Assembly (NCBI GenBank): GCA_015066705.1 | Contig: SVNV01000003.1 | Coordinates: 1-64,000, forward strand | Direction: 5' to 3' | DNA length: 64,000 bases | From: Ruminococcus sp. | GTDB lineage: Bacteria > Bacillota > Clostridia > Oscillospirales > Ruminococcaceae | Shown here: piece by piece, positions 17,327 through 26,395 of the stretch | Numbering within the stretch: the stretch's first letter is position 1 | How the letters are laid out: each line of letters begins with the position of its first letter | Position numbers and translations under genes: made by a program | Notes under the pieces: generated by a model | Told to the model about the DNA's origin: nothing | What the model saw: the letters and a program-made list of their open reading frames with translations, nothing else | Database searches by the model: none

Positions 17327-17357
17327 AGAGTAGGACCGAAATCCTACTCTTTTTTTG
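17327..17357 (+). terminator. Terminator after the orphan tail-hub-like gene
   Basis: An 8-bp stem, AGAGTAGG with CCTACTCT (17327-17334 and 17343-17350), is followed by a run of T. Confidence 0.85.
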
Positions 17358-17600
17358 TTCCTGTCAAAATATAAAAGTTTCGTCCACCTTTTCAAAGGTG
17401 GTGGGGTTGAGGGGCAACGCCCTCATCGCCCGTCGCAACGGGCGAAATCCCCTAATACCATTAAGCGTTTTTGGGAGGGGTGTCAACTTGCGACAGCAAG
17501 TTGTGGGGAACCTTTTGCAAGTAAAAAAGGTTCCCTCTTGGGTAGTTAGACAAAAGCCCCCTCAAAAAGGTGCCAGTGGCACGTTTTTGACGGAACATAC
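17351..17600 (+). repeat. Family D six-hairpin element, copy D1
   Basis: This non-coding element has six hairpins in order: a 17384-17401, b 17408-17425, c 17427-17444, d 17484-17503, e 17506-17535, f 17562-17590. Copy D2 at 24108-24358 on the minus strand has the same six in the same order. Hairpins c and e and the inner part of f are nearly identical in both. Hairpins a, b, d and the outer part of f differ in sequence but keep their pairing. It occupies most of the space between two terminators. Confidence 0.8.
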
Positions 17601-17634
17601 CTTTAGTTTCCGTGCGTCAGCACAACCAAAAACC

Positions 17635-17665
17635 AAAAGCGTACGGAAAATCCGTACGCTTTTAT
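17635..17665. terminator. Bidirectional terminator beyond ftsH
   Basis: A 13-bp stem (AAAAGCGTACGGA with TCCGTACGCTTTT, loop AAA) lies between D1 and the ftsH stop. It resembles the terminator at 6312-6345, with one base pair exchanged in both arms. Confidence 0.85.
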
Positions 17666-17681
17666 TGTCAATTGTAATCAA

Positions 17682-19658
17682 TTAGTCTTCGCTTTTTTCA
17701 TCTTCAACAGTTACTTCTGTTTCAATTACAGCTTCTGTTGTTTCTGTATTTTCAGCAACGATTTCCTCAGCCTTTTCGGTTTCATTATCTTCAGCATCAA
17801 TATCCGCCTCAGTAATTTCCCCTCTCATCAGCTTATAGAAGTTATCACCGTCAATCTTTTCAAACTTCATAAGATACTTTGCGATAAGATGAAGTTCATT
17901 TATATGCTCTCTGAGAATATCCTCTGCTCTCACAAAAGCATCTTCAATTATGCTACGGATTTCAGAGTCGATTTCAGCGGCAACATTTTCGCTGTAGGAA
18001 TTTCCGTTTGTGTAATCTCTTCCGAGGAACACCTGATGCTGGTCGTTTCCATAAACAACAGGTCCCAGCTTTTCAGAAAAGCCGTATCTCATAACCATAC
18101 TTCTTGCAGTAGAAGTAGCTCTTTCCAAATCATTTGAAGCTCCTGTTGAGATATCGTCGAGAATGAGTTTTTCAGCAACTCTACCACCGAGAAGAACAAC
18201 GATATTTTCGCTCATCTCGTTTTTGCTCACATAAGCCTTATCCTTTTCGGGAAGACTCATTGTAAATCCACCTGCGTGGCCTCTTGGGATAATTGAAACC
18301 TGATGTACCTTATCCTGAGATTTACAGTAGTAGGTACAAAGTGCGTGACCGCCTTCGTGGTAAGCAGTAAGCTTCTTTTCCTCTTCTGTAACAACCTTTG
18401 ATTTCTTTTCTGGGCCTGCAATTACCTTAATTGAAGCCTCTTCCATATCAGCCTTTGTGATAGCCTTCTTGTTCTTTCTTGCAGCAAGAAGTGAAGCTTC
18501 GTTAACAAGGTTTTCAAGGTCTGCACCAGTAAATCCGACAGTTGTCTGAGCGATTGTTTTAAGGTTTACGTCAGGGGCAAGTGGTTTATTTCTTGTATGA
18601 ACCTTAAGAATTTCTTCTCTGCCCTTGACGTCAGGATAGCTTACTAAAATCTGTCTGTCAAAACGTCCAGGTCTTAAAAGTGCCGAGTCGAGAATATCTG
18701 AACGGTTTGTAGCAGCCATAACGATAATTCCCTCGTTACCTGTAAAGCCGTCCATTTCAACAAGGAGCTGGTTCAAGGTCTGTTCTCTTTCGTCGTGACC
18801 ACCACCGAGGCCTGCGCCTCTCTGACGACCTACTGCGTCGATTTCATCGATGAATATAATAGCAGGAGCATTTTTCTTAGCCTGTTCAAACAAATCTCTT
18901 ACTCTTGATGCACCTACGCCGACGTACATTTCCACAAAGTCAGAACCTGAAATTGAGAAGAACGGAACACCTGCTTCCCCTGCAACTGCTCTTGCAAGGA
19001 GAGTTTTACCTGTACCAGGAGGGCCCTGCAAGAGAACACCCTTAGGAATTCTTGCACCGATTGAGCTATATTTCTTTGGATTTTTAAGGAAGTCAACGAT
19101 TTCCTGAAGCTCTTCCTTTTCTTCGTCGGCACCTGCCACGTCGTCAAAGGTAGCTTTTTTACCCTGTGAAAGGTGTTTATTTGCATTAGCCTTTCCAAAG
19201 CTACCGATTTTTCCGCCGCCAGCAGACTTCATAGTAAACACAAAGAAGAAAATCATAAGTCCTATCAGGATAAGTGTCGGAAGCATACTGAGCCACAAGC
19301 TGTTGTCCTTGATTTTAATAAGGTTATATTTAAGCTTTGCGTCAGGGTTTTCAGCGTTATAGCGCTGACGGTAGTTTGCACCATCAATTCCCAGAACCTC
19401 GTCAACAAAAAGTGAAACATTAGGCACAACATATTTCTTTACCTTATCTTCACCTTTAAGCTTATACTTAAGCTCACCTGTTCCCAGGTCAAATTCATAT
19501 TCCGAAACCTCAAGGTCATCAAAATACTCCATCACCTGTGAATATGTGACATCTTCATTCTTTGAAGTAAGATGTGTAAGTGCATACACCAGTCCGAAAA
19601 TTATTATTGCCGATATAGCAAGATATACCAGCAGGCTTTTTGCACCGCCTTTTTTCAA
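17682..19658 (-). CDS. ftsH: ATP-dependent zinc metalloprotease FtsH
   Basis: FtsH is the membrane-anchored AAA+ protease that degrades membrane and short-lived soluble proteins. The 658-residue protein has two membrane segments (about 9-27 and 122-142) around an extracytoplasmic domain. Walker A GPPGTGKT and Walker [10 protein letters not shown] follow, then GRFDRQ of the second region of homology. The zinc site is HEGGH, where most family members have HEAGH; both fit HExxH. The C-terminal 45 residues are Glu/Thr/Val-rich and probably unstructured. tilS lies 83 bases upstream, the usual tilS-ftsH pairing, but hpt, often found between them, is absent. Confidence 0.96.
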   Translation of the reverse strand: MKKGGAKSLLVYLAISAIIIFGLVYALTHLTSKNEDVTYSQVMEYFDDLEVSEYEFDLGTGELKYKLKGEDKVKKYVVPNVSLFVDEVLGIDGANYRQRYNAENPDAKLKYNLIKIKDNSLWLSMLPTLILIGLMIFFFVFTMKSAGGGKIGSFGKANANKHLSQGKKATFDDVAGADEEKEELQEIVDFLKNPKKYSSIGARIPKGVLLQGPPGTGKTLLARAVAGEAGVPFFSISGSDFVEMYVGVGASRVRDLFEQAKKNAPAIIFIDEIDAVGRQRGAGLGGGHDEREQTLNQLLVEMDGFTGNEGIIVMAATNRSDILDSALLRPGRFDRQILVSYPDVKGREEILKVHTRNKPLAPDVNLKTIAQTTVGFTGADLENLVNEASLLAARKNKKAITKADMEEASIKVIAGPEKKSKVVTEEEKKLTAYHEGGHALCTYYCKSQDKVHQVSIIPRGHAGGFTMSLPEKDKAYVSKNEMSENIVVLLGGRVAEKLILDDISTGASNDLERATSTARSMVMRYGFSEKLGPVVYGNDQHQVFLGRDYTNGNSYSENVAAEIDSEIRSIIEDAFVRAEDILREHINELHLIAKYLMKFEKIDGDNFYKLMRGEITEADIDAEDNETEKAEEIVAENTETTEAVIETEVTVEDEKSED

Positions 19659-19741
19659 TAAAACACAACCTTTCTAAACACTAAATATAGTTTTCCCGAA
19701 TATCAAAATTTTAGCACGTCTTTGTGACAAACCAATGATAA

Positions 19742-21052
19742 TTACTCATCACAAAAAATCAGCACTCTTTTGGTAGTCTTATCAATTTTACATCTTTCAG
19801 CACAGCCTGCACCCTCAACGAAGATAACACCTTCTTCATCGGCAATTACCAATCGGTTTTTACGGGTTTCTTCATTATAAAGAGAAGAAAAAAGTTTTTT
19901 CACATCAGAGGTAAATTCCCTGTTTACAAGCCGGATTTTATCTCCGCTATTTCTTCCTCTGAGGGTAGCCGTTCTTATTATTTTATCATAATCCAGAACA
20001 TTGTTTGTGAAATTTTTATTAACGTTACCGATATCCTCAATCACAAGCTTCACTGTTCTGTCAAAAATTTCGTAAAGGCTTATATTTTCGCTGATTTCTA
20101 CTGATTTCACGAAATTTTCGCAGTTATTACCGGTTTTTTTACAAATTAGGGTATCATTTTTACACACAAAATAGGTATTCCCCTTAGGATTTATTTTACC
20201 CCCGTTATTACAGATATTATCAAGCTCCAAAACACGCTCTCTGGAAGTTTCCACATCATTGGCGTTAAGAACTTTGCCGAAAACACGGTGTTTTACAGCT
20301 GATGGCAAGTTATTTAGCTTTACAGCATTATAGCTGTTTTCTTCGCTTATTTTAACCTCACAAAAGGCATCTTCAGCGAGTTTTTCAAGATAGGCAGAGT
20401 CCTCGCTCGCATTATCACGAAATCTCTTATAGTTTTCTAAAAAGTTTTCGTTAATTTTAAGAAATTCAGGCAAAAGATTATGTCTGATTTTATTTCTTGT
20501 ATAGTCGTCGGAGTTATTTGTCGAGTCGGTAACAAAGGGTTGGTTTTGTTCCCTAAGGAAGATTTCGATTTCCTCACGGGTGACATCAGCAAGAGGTCTA
20601 ATGAAATTATCTCTGACAGGAGGAATTCCACAGACACCTTTAAGTCCCGTACCTCGTGAAAGGTTAAAAAGTGTAGTTTCCACGCAGTCGTTAAGGTTAT
20701 GAGCAGTAGCGACCTTTCCATTACACTTTTCAAAAATCTGATAGCGAAGTTCTCTTGCTGCTGTTTCGGTAGAAAGTCCTGTTTTTTGAGCATATTCCAG
20801 AACATCAACGTGGAAAACATCAAGGTGGATATTATTTTTCTCACAAAATTCCTCACAGAATTTCATATCCCTATCGCTTTCCTCGCCTCTCAGGTGGTGG
20901 TTTATGTGGACAGCCATCACCTCATAGCCGAGTTTTTTCAAGGCAAGGGCAAGTGCTGTCGAGTCAGCCCCACCGGAAAGTGCAACGGTAGTCTGTTCGT
21001 CGTCTTTAAGCATATTATATTTTTTAATTGTTTCCTTTACCTTTAAAAGCAT
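19742..21052 (-). CDS. tilS: tRNA(Ile)-lysidine synthase
   Basis: TilS attaches lysine to C34 of the CAU-anticodon tRNA-Ile so that it reads AUA codons; it is usually essential. The 436-residue protein starts with the PP-loop ATP-binding motif SGGADSTALA near residue 26, followed by VHINHHLRGEESDRD. The C-terminal TilS domain is recognisable by ATLRGRNSGDKIR near residue 350. The ribosome site AAAGGAG comes directly after cloverleaf element C2. The gene lies between parB and ftsH on the minus strand. Confidence 0.93.
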   Translation of the reverse strand: MLLKVKETIKKYNMLKDDEQTTVALSGGADSTALALALKKLGYEVMAVHINHHLRGEESDRDMKFCEEFCEKNNIHLDVFHVDVLEYAQKTGLSTETAARELRYQIFEKCNGKVATAHNLNDCVETTLFNLSRGTGLKGVCGIPPVRDNFIRPLADVTREEIEIFLREQNQPFVTDSTNNSDDYTRNKIRHNLLPEFLKINENFLENYKRFRDNASEDSAYLEKLAEDAFCEVKISEENSYNAVKLNNLPSAVKHRVFGKVLNANDVETSRERVLELDNICNNGGKINPKGNTYFVCKNDTLICKKTGNNCENFVKSVEISENISLYEIFDRTVKLVIEDIGNVNKNFTNNVLDYDKIIRTATLRGRNSGDKIRLVNREFTSDVKKLFSSLYNEETRKNRLVIADEEGVIFVEGAGCAERCKIDKTTKRVLIFCDE

Positions 21053-21070
21053 AAATTTCTCCTTTTAAAG

Positions 21071-21167
21071 GCCGTGGCGTGTGCGACGCAGTCGCACCTT
21101 TCGCTTTACGCCTTCAGGCGTAAAGCAATCAAGCGATTTGCCAAAAAGCAAATCGCTTCGCCACGGC
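21071..21167 (-). repeat. Family C cloverleaf element, copy C2
   Basis: An outer stem GCCGTGGCG with CGCCACGGC (21071-21079 and 21159-21167) encloses three perfect hairpins: GTGCGAC-gca-GTCGCAC (21081-21097), a 10-bp stem at 21103-21126 with loop TTCA, and a 10-bp stem at 21132-21157 with loop CAAAAA. The last base of the parB stop codon is the first base of the outer stem. On the minus strand it ends three bases before the tilS ribosome site. Confidence 0.8.
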
Positions 21168-22039
21168 TAATCCTCGCCGAAACGTTTAACAAATTCCGAG
21201 AGAGCCTCGTCGTTTTTGAATGAAATCTTGACAGTTGCACTTCCGTCTTTGTTTTTCAAAACGGAAACCTTCTGACCAAGAGTCTGTTTAAGTGAAATCT
21301 CAACTTCGCTGTAATATGCAGGCTTTTTGAAAAAGTCCTCGTCAGCTGCTTTAACCTTGATTTTTCCCTCAAGAACTTCCTTAACCTTTGAAACAAGCTG
21401 TTCAGTCTGTCTTACAGAAAGCTTCTTAAGAACAACCTCACCTGCAATTTCAAGCTGTTTTTTCTTGTCGTCAATACCAAGAATAGCCTTGCAGTGACCT
21501 GTTGAAAGCTCGCCGTTTTTGAGCATTTCCTTAACTTCGTCGTCAAGGTCTAATAGTCTTAAAGAGTTTGTAACGGTCGAACGTGACTTTCCCACAACCT
21601 GCGCAACCTCAGCCTGGGTCATTTCATAGTCATTCATAAGCCCCTGATAGCCGAGCGCCTCTTCAAGAGGGTTCAAATCCTCTCTCTGAAGGTTTTCAAT
21701 AAGGGCAATCTGTGCAGTTTCCTTTTCGGAAAGCTCCTTGATTACGGCAGGAATTTCAGAAAGTCCTGCCATTCTTGCGGCTCTCCAGCGTCTTTCACCT
21801 GCAACTATCTGGTAGTTTCCGTTTGAAAGAGGTCTGACAAGAATAGGCTGTAAAACGCCGTGCTGTCTTACCGAGTCAGCAAGTGTAATAATTGCGTTTT
21901 CGTCAAAGTGAGTTCTTGGCTGATTCTTGTTAGGCTCAACCGTAGAAATTCTCAGCATAACGTTGCCTTTTGATTCTTCTTCAACAGTATTGTCATTAAA
22001 CAGAAAGTCCATTCCCATTCCAAGTTTTTTCTTTGCCAT
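21167..22039 (-). CDS. parB: ParB/Spo0J-family chromosome partitioning protein
   Basis: ParB binds parS sites and, as a CTP-dependent clamp, helps segregate the chromosome origin. The 290-residue protein has the N-terminal ParB/Srx domain with the CTP-contacting GERRWRAARMAGLSEIPAVI motif near residue 80. The helix-turn-helix (MTQAEVAQVVGKSRSTVTNSLR) is near 135-160. There is a basic linker and a C-terminal dimer domain. Two adjacent ATGs are possible; the one at 22039 is seven bases from AGGAG and the one at 22042 is four. No parA is adjacent, so this could be a Noc-like paralogue rather than the main ParB. Confidence 0.9.
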   Translation of the reverse strand: MAKKKLGMGMDFLFNDNTVEEESKGNVMLRISTVEPNKNQPRTHFDENAIITLADSVRQHGVLQPILVRPLSNGNYQIVAGERRWRAARMAGLSEIPAVIKELSEKETAQIALIENLQREDLNPLEEALGYQGLMNDYEMTQAEVAQVVGKSRSTVTNSLRLLDLDDEVKEMLKNGELSTGHCKAILGIDDKKKQLEIAGEVVLKKLSVRQTEQLVSKVKEVLEGKIKVKAADEDFFKKPAYYSEVEISLKQTLGQKVSVLKNKDGSATVKISFKNDEALSEFVKRFGED

Positions 22040-22140
22040 CATTTTTCTCCTATGTATTAAAATCCGTCGGCAAACCCGACTAAAAGTTTTTTGTGACAGT
22101 TGTCAGTTACAAAAACACTTTTTATATGTTTTTTCAATTT

Positions 22141-22238
22141 AAGGCGAACCTTGAGTGAGCCGATGACCGCCGTCACTCAAAAACATTGCCCCTCGCAAAT
22201 GAACAAATAGGCGAGGAGGATGCAAACGTCACGTTTGC
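22141..22238 (-). repeat. Family A intergenic repeat, copy A4
   Basis: On the minus strand the hairpin GCAAAC-GTGAC-GTTTGC (22222-22238) starts at the base after the dnaB stop codon. ATCCTCCTCGCCT, GAGTGACGGCGG and GGCTCACTCAAGGTTCGCCTT follow. It fills most of the dnaB-parB gap. Confidence 0.75.
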
Positions 22239-23594
22239 CTACTCTGTTCTGTTTGTTGTGTCAAGGTTTGTAAAGAGTGTGTACTCACCAATCCACGCAA
22301 GCTTTACAGTACCTGTTTCGCCGTGACGGTTTTTAGCAACAATACACTCAGCAATCGCTGCTTTTTCTGTATTTTCTCTATCGTAATAAGCGTCTCTGTA
22401 AAGGAAAAGAATAAGGTCAGCATCCTGCTCGATAGAACCTGATTCTCTCAGGTCTGAAAGCATAGGACGTTTGTCATCACGCTTTTCAGAGCTTCTTGCA
22501 AGCTGTGAAAGTGCAATAACAGGAACGTTGAGTTCCTTAGCCATAAGCTTTAACTGACGTGTGATTTCCGAAACTTCATTAACACGGCTTGAATGCTTGT
22601 TAGGTGATTCCATAAGCTGGATATAGTCCACAACAACAAGTCCCAGATTTTTCATTCTTCTGAGCTTTGCCTTCATCTGAGGAACTGTGATACCTGCCGT
22701 ATCGTCAATATAAATCGGAAGTTTGCTGAGAACATCAGCTCCCTGTGCAAGCTTAACCCAGTCGTCCTGGTCAATCTGTCCTGAACGCAGAGAATGGCTG
22801 TTTACCATACTTTCAGAAGAAAGCATACGGGAAACAAGCTGTTCCTTACCCATTTCAAGGTTAAAGATAGCAACCGACTTATGATTACGCTTACAAGCGT
22901 TTGTAGCAATATTTATAGCAAAGGCCGTCTTACCCATACCAGGTCTTGCACCGATAACCAGAAGGTCAGAATTATTAAGACCTGTTGTAACATTATCAAG
23001 CTGTGAAAAACCTGTTTTTGCACCAGCATACTTTTCTTTGTTTTCACCACTGAGCTGTCCCAATCTGCTCATTGTATCAATAAGTACCGAGTCAATTCTC
23101 GCAAGACCGTTTGAAGCCTTTCCCTGTCTGATATCAAAAATCTTCTGTTCTGCGCTGTCAAGGAGGTTTGTAGCATCAACAGTACCCTCTGTTGCGTTAC
23201 GGATAATCTCATTTGCCGCATTTATAAGTGCTCTGAGATAGAATTTCTCCTCAACAATTTTACAATAGCTTTCGATATTTGCGACCGACGGAATTGATTC
23301 CATAAGTCCTTTGAGGTATGTTTTAGCCATTGCAGAGGTTTCAAAAATACCAAGTGCAACAGACTCATTCAAAACGGTAATCAAATCGGCTGTCTGACCG
23401 TTTGAAAACATTCGCATAAAGATAGCAAAAAGCTCTCTGTGCTGTTCCTTATAAAAGCTTTCAGGCTTTAAGTACTCCATAACAACCGGCAGAGTTGATG
23501 GTTCAAGAAGTATTCCTCCTAAAACAGTCTGTTCTGCTTCCAGGCTGAAAGGCAGTTCTTTTCCTGAAAAGTCGTTAGTCAAATTAAGCTCCAC
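22239..23594 (-). CDS. dnaB: Replicative DNA helicase
   Basis: This is the hexameric helicase that unwinds DNA at the replication fork. The 451-residue protein has the N-terminal primase-interaction domain (about 1-110) and a RecA-like ATPase domain. The Walker A is GARPGMGKTAFA near residue 210 and the Walker B VVVDYIQLM near 310. The DnaB motif LSDLRESGSIEQDADLI is near 395. It is directly downstream of rplI (20 bases), the common Firmicute gdpP-rplI-dnaB order. No intein interrupts it. Confidence 0.97.
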   Translation of the reverse strand: MELNLTNDFSGKELPFSLEAEQTVLGGILLEPSTLPVVMEYLKPESFYKEQHRELFAIFMRMFSNGQTADLITVLNESVALGIFETSAMAKTYLKGLMESIPSVANIESYCKIVEEKFYLRALINAANEIIRNATEGTVDATNLLDSAEQKIFDIRQGKASNGLARIDSVLIDTMSRLGQLSGENKEKYAGAKTGFSQLDNVTTGLNNSDLLVIGARPGMGKTAFAINIATNACKRNHKSVAIFNLEMGKEQLVSRMLSSESMVNSHSLRSGQIDQDDWVKLAQGADVLSKLPIYIDDTAGITVPQMKAKLRRMKNLGLVVVDYIQLMESPNKHSSRVNEVSEITRQLKLMAKELNVPVIALSQLARSSEKRDDKRPMLSDLRESGSIEQDADLILFLYRDAYYDRENTEKAAIAECIVAKNRHGETGTVKLAWIGEYTLFTNLDTTNRTE

Positions 23595-23614
23595 TTAAAT
23601 CTTCCTTTACTGAG

Positions 23615-24061
23615 TTACTCTTCAATAACCTTAATTTTGATTGAGCAGGAAACGCCCTGACTCATTTTGATTACAGCTGAAAAATCACCGAATGACTTGA
23701 TTTCGCTGTTAAGATTGATTTTCTTTTTATCAACTGAAATGTTGTAGCTTTCCTTAATCTTATCGCTTACGGTAGCAGATGTAACCGCTCCGAAAAGCTT
23801 ACCGCCCTGACCGGCCTTTGATTTTACAACAATTTCCTTACCTTCAAGAGCCTTTGCGATTTCGAGGTTTTCAGCCTTTTCAACATCAAGCTTATGCTGT
23901 GCTGAATCCTTTTTACCCTGAAGGTCGTTTAAATTCTTTGGTGTAGCTTCAAGAGCCATACCTCTTGCAATAAGAAAGTTTCTTGCATATCCGTCAGCGG
24001 CATTGATAATATCCCCCGCCTTACCTGAGCCTTTTACGTCCTTTAAAAGAATTACTTTCAT
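23615..24061 (-). CDS. rplI: 50S ribosomal protein L9
   Basis: This ribosomal protein binds 23S rRNA near the L1 stalk. The 148-residue length is standard. The N-terminal motif [18 protein letters not shown] and the following [14 protein letters not shown] are family signatures, and the long connecting helix and C-terminal domain follow. The RBS is AAAGGAG. The usual tight coupling to gdpP is broken here by the D2 repeat in the 297-base gap. Confidence 0.97.
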   Translation of the reverse strand: MKVILLKDVKGSGKAGDIINAADGYARNFLIARGMALEATPKNLNDLQGKKDSAQHKLDVEKAENLEIAKALEGKEIVVKSKAGQGGKLFGAVTSATVSDKIKESYNISVDKKKINLNSEIKSFGDFSAVIKMSQGVSCSIKIKVIEE

Positions 24062-24107
24062 TGTTTTTTACTCCTTTGTTGAAATATAGGTATTAAAATG
24101 TATTTGC

Positions 24108-24358
24108 CTGTTCCAAAACGTGCCACTGGCACCTTTTGGAAGGAAAATTTGTTTGGACTTTCTATTAGGAACCTTTTTTACTTGAAAAAGGTTCCATCAC
24201 AAATAACGATGGTTCGTTATTTGCTCCCCTCCAAAAAACGCTTTGTGTCACAAGGGGATTTCGCCCGTTGCGACGGGCGACCAAGGCTTCGCCTTTGGAA
24301 ACCACAAGCCTTTTGAAAAAGGCTTGACCGAAAACTTTTATATCTTGACAAAAACAAA
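24108..24358 (-). repeat. Family D six-hairpin element, copy D2
   Basis: Read on the minus strand it begins right after the gdpP stop codon and holds hairpins a 24305-24326, b 24281-24298, c 24262-24279, d 24200-24223, e around 24168-24195, and f 24112-24140. The start (TTTGTT, then TGTCAA and ATATAAAAGTTT) and the motif AAGCGTTTT also match D1. It fills almost the whole gap between gdpP and rplI. Confidence 0.8.
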
Positions 24359-26350
24359 TTATTTCTTTGATTTTGTTTTATTTCTCGCAAGGTTATCAAG
24401 ATGCTCGTCGATAGCCTGGAAAACCATCTGCTTTACATTTGTAAGAGTGGATTTAAGCTGTGCGCCCGCCATTGTAGCGTGGCCACCACCACCAAGGGCT
24501 TCCATAATAACCTGAACATTGAATTTACCCATACTTCTCGCAGAAACGTTAATTATTCCGCCCTCTTCATAAAGAACAAATGAAGCGTCAACGCCGTTGA
24601 TTCCCAGAAGCTCGTCCGCCGCCTGAGGTGCGGCAAGTCGCATTGCCTGGCTTGTTGCTCTTGCTGTTGCAACAGCACATCTCTCATAAACCTCACAGTT
24701 TGTAATAAGCATTGACTTCTGCTGGTAGGTATCTATTGAATTTGAAAACAGTTTCTTAACCGAAACGGTATCAGCACCCATAAGCTTCAGATATGCTGCC
24801 GCTTCAAAGGTTCTCGCACCTGTTCTCATTACGAAATTCTTTGTATCAAGCATAATACCTGCTAAAAGAGCTTCCGCCTGACGAGCAGTAAGCTTTACCT
24901 TATCGCCGAGGTACTGAATAAGCTCTGCTATCATTTCCGAAACAGAAGAAGCCTGTGGCTCGTGGAAAAAGATAACAGCGTCGTCGATATGCTTAACCAT
25001 TTTTCTATGGTGGTCGATAACAACAACCTTCTGAGCAGCCTTATATACCTCGAAGCTATCAAGGAAGTCAGGGTTATGAGTATCCACAACAAAAACGATA
25101 GAAGTATCGTCCATTTTCATAAGTGCCTGAGTAGGTGTTATATACATATCAGGGCTATCGTTTGTTTCGATATATTCGATAAGTGAACGAGCAAGGTTTC
25201 TTTCCCTTTCAACTACAACATAAGCCTCATTTCCCATAGAGCGGACAGCAGCACAAAGACCTGTTGCAGAGCCGATACTATCCATATCTCCGTTTTTATG
25301 CCCCATAACGAAAACTGTTCCGTTTGTAGAAACAAGGTCTGTAATTGCATTTGCAATAATTCTTGTCTTTACCTTTGTCTGCTTTTCCATTCCGGTAGAA
25401 ACACCACCGAAAAATTCAAAGCCATTTTCTGTTTTAACAGCAACCTGGTCGCCACCTCGTCCGAGGCACATATCAAGTCCCTGTCTTGCATACTTTTCGC
25501 TTTCTGAAAGGTTATCTGAGCAATGTCCCACGCCGATTGAAATTGTAAGGTGGTCCTTTTCGCCGACCTGAATTTCTCTCGCCTTATCAAGGATAGGAAA
25601 CTTACTCTTTATCATCTGTGAAAGATATCTTTCCTCGATAACAACCATAAATCTGTCTGAAGAAATCTTTCTTGCGATACCGGTAGTTGATTCAATAAAG
25701 CTTTCAATCAGCTTTTCGATTTCAACGACTGTATGTGCTTTTTCACTTTCCTTTGCATTCTGCAGAAGCTCGTCATAGTTATCCACAACAATCATCATAA
25801 CCGTCTGTCTTGACTGGTTATATTCAAATTCCAGCTCAACCATTTTTGTAATATCGTTGAGGTAAAGAAGAATAAGTTTTCCGTCCTTGGTTTCATTTAC
25901 AAGTCCGTGAACACGATAGAATTTATCGTTTATATGGACAAGGCTTCCCTTTTCGGAAAGAATTTTTCCCAAATCATAGTCAAAAATCTCATTGATTTTC
26001 TTTCCGAAAGGTTCTTTTCCGTCAATAACAGCCTTATCAAAAAGCATATTTGTCCAGACGATTTCCTCATTATCGTTTATGATAACGGTAGGTGCAGGGA
26101 AATTATAAAGGGAATCCCTCTGTGAGGTAGTAAGGTTTTTAGCAAATTTCGATACATTTCTGATATAGTTTCTGCTGGCGATAACAAGCATAGTTGCAAG
26201 TCCTATTGCAGAAAAAACCGCTACTGTAAGCAGAATCGCTCCCAGCATTTCGCCTTCAGGTGAAATATAGAGAATTATTGATGACGCCACGCCACACACA
26301 GCTACTACTGCAAACAGCACATATACCGCTAACGTAAATTTCCCCTTCAT
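24359..26350 (-). CDS. gdpP: Cyclic-di-AMP phosphodiesterase (GdpP/YybT type)
   Basis: This membrane protein hydrolyses c-di-AMP and so controls cell-wall and osmotic homeostasis. The 663-residue product has two N-terminal membrane segments (about 5-50), a PAS-like domain (80-165), a degenerate GGDEF domain (170-300), and a DHH/DHHA1 phosphodiesterase. The catalytic parts are MGHKNGDMDSIG near 350, VVDTHNPD near 425, VVIDHHRK near 448, and the C-terminal GGGGHATMAGA. It precedes rplI and dnaB and follows RNase J by 45 bases. Confidence 0.95.
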   Translation of the reverse strand: MKGKFTLAVYVLFAVVAVCGVASSIILYISPEGEMLGAILLTVAVFSAIGLATMLVIASRNYIRNVSKFAKNLTTSQRDSLYNFPAPTVIINDNEEIVWTNMLFDKAVIDGKEPFGKKINEIFDYDLGKILSEKGSLVHINDKFYRVHGLVNETKDGKLILLYLNDITKMVELEFEYNQSRQTVMMIVVDNYDELLQNAKESEKAHTVVEIEKLIESFIESTTGIARKISSDRFMVVIEERYLSQMIKSKFPILDKAREIQVGEKDHLTISIGVGHCSDNLSESEKYARQGLDMCLGRGGDQVAVKTENGFEFFGGVSTGMEKQTKVKTRIIANAITDLVSTNGTVFVMGHKNGDMDSIGSATGLCAAVRSMGNEAYVVVERERNLARSLIEYIETNDSPDMYITPTQALMKMDDTSIVFVVDTHNPDFLDSFEVYKAAQKVVVIDHHRKMVKHIDDAVIFFHEPQASSVSEMIAELIQYLGDKVKLTARQAEALLAGIMLDTKNFVMRTGARTFEAAAYLKLMGADTVSVKKLFSNSIDTYQQKSMLITNCEVYERCAVATARATSQAMRLAAPQAADELLGINGVDASFVLYEEGGIINVSARSMGKFNVQVIMEALGGGGHATMAGAQLKSTLTNVKQMVFQAIDEHLDNLARNKTKSKK

Positions 26351-26395
26351 TATGTATTTTTCCTTTCTTGTGAAAATCTGAGTGCCTTATGGTGT

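Noticed and set aside
17398..17685. Open frames across the D elements as possible small proteins
   Set aside because: They are not conserved between D1 and D2; the conserved feature is the hairpins.
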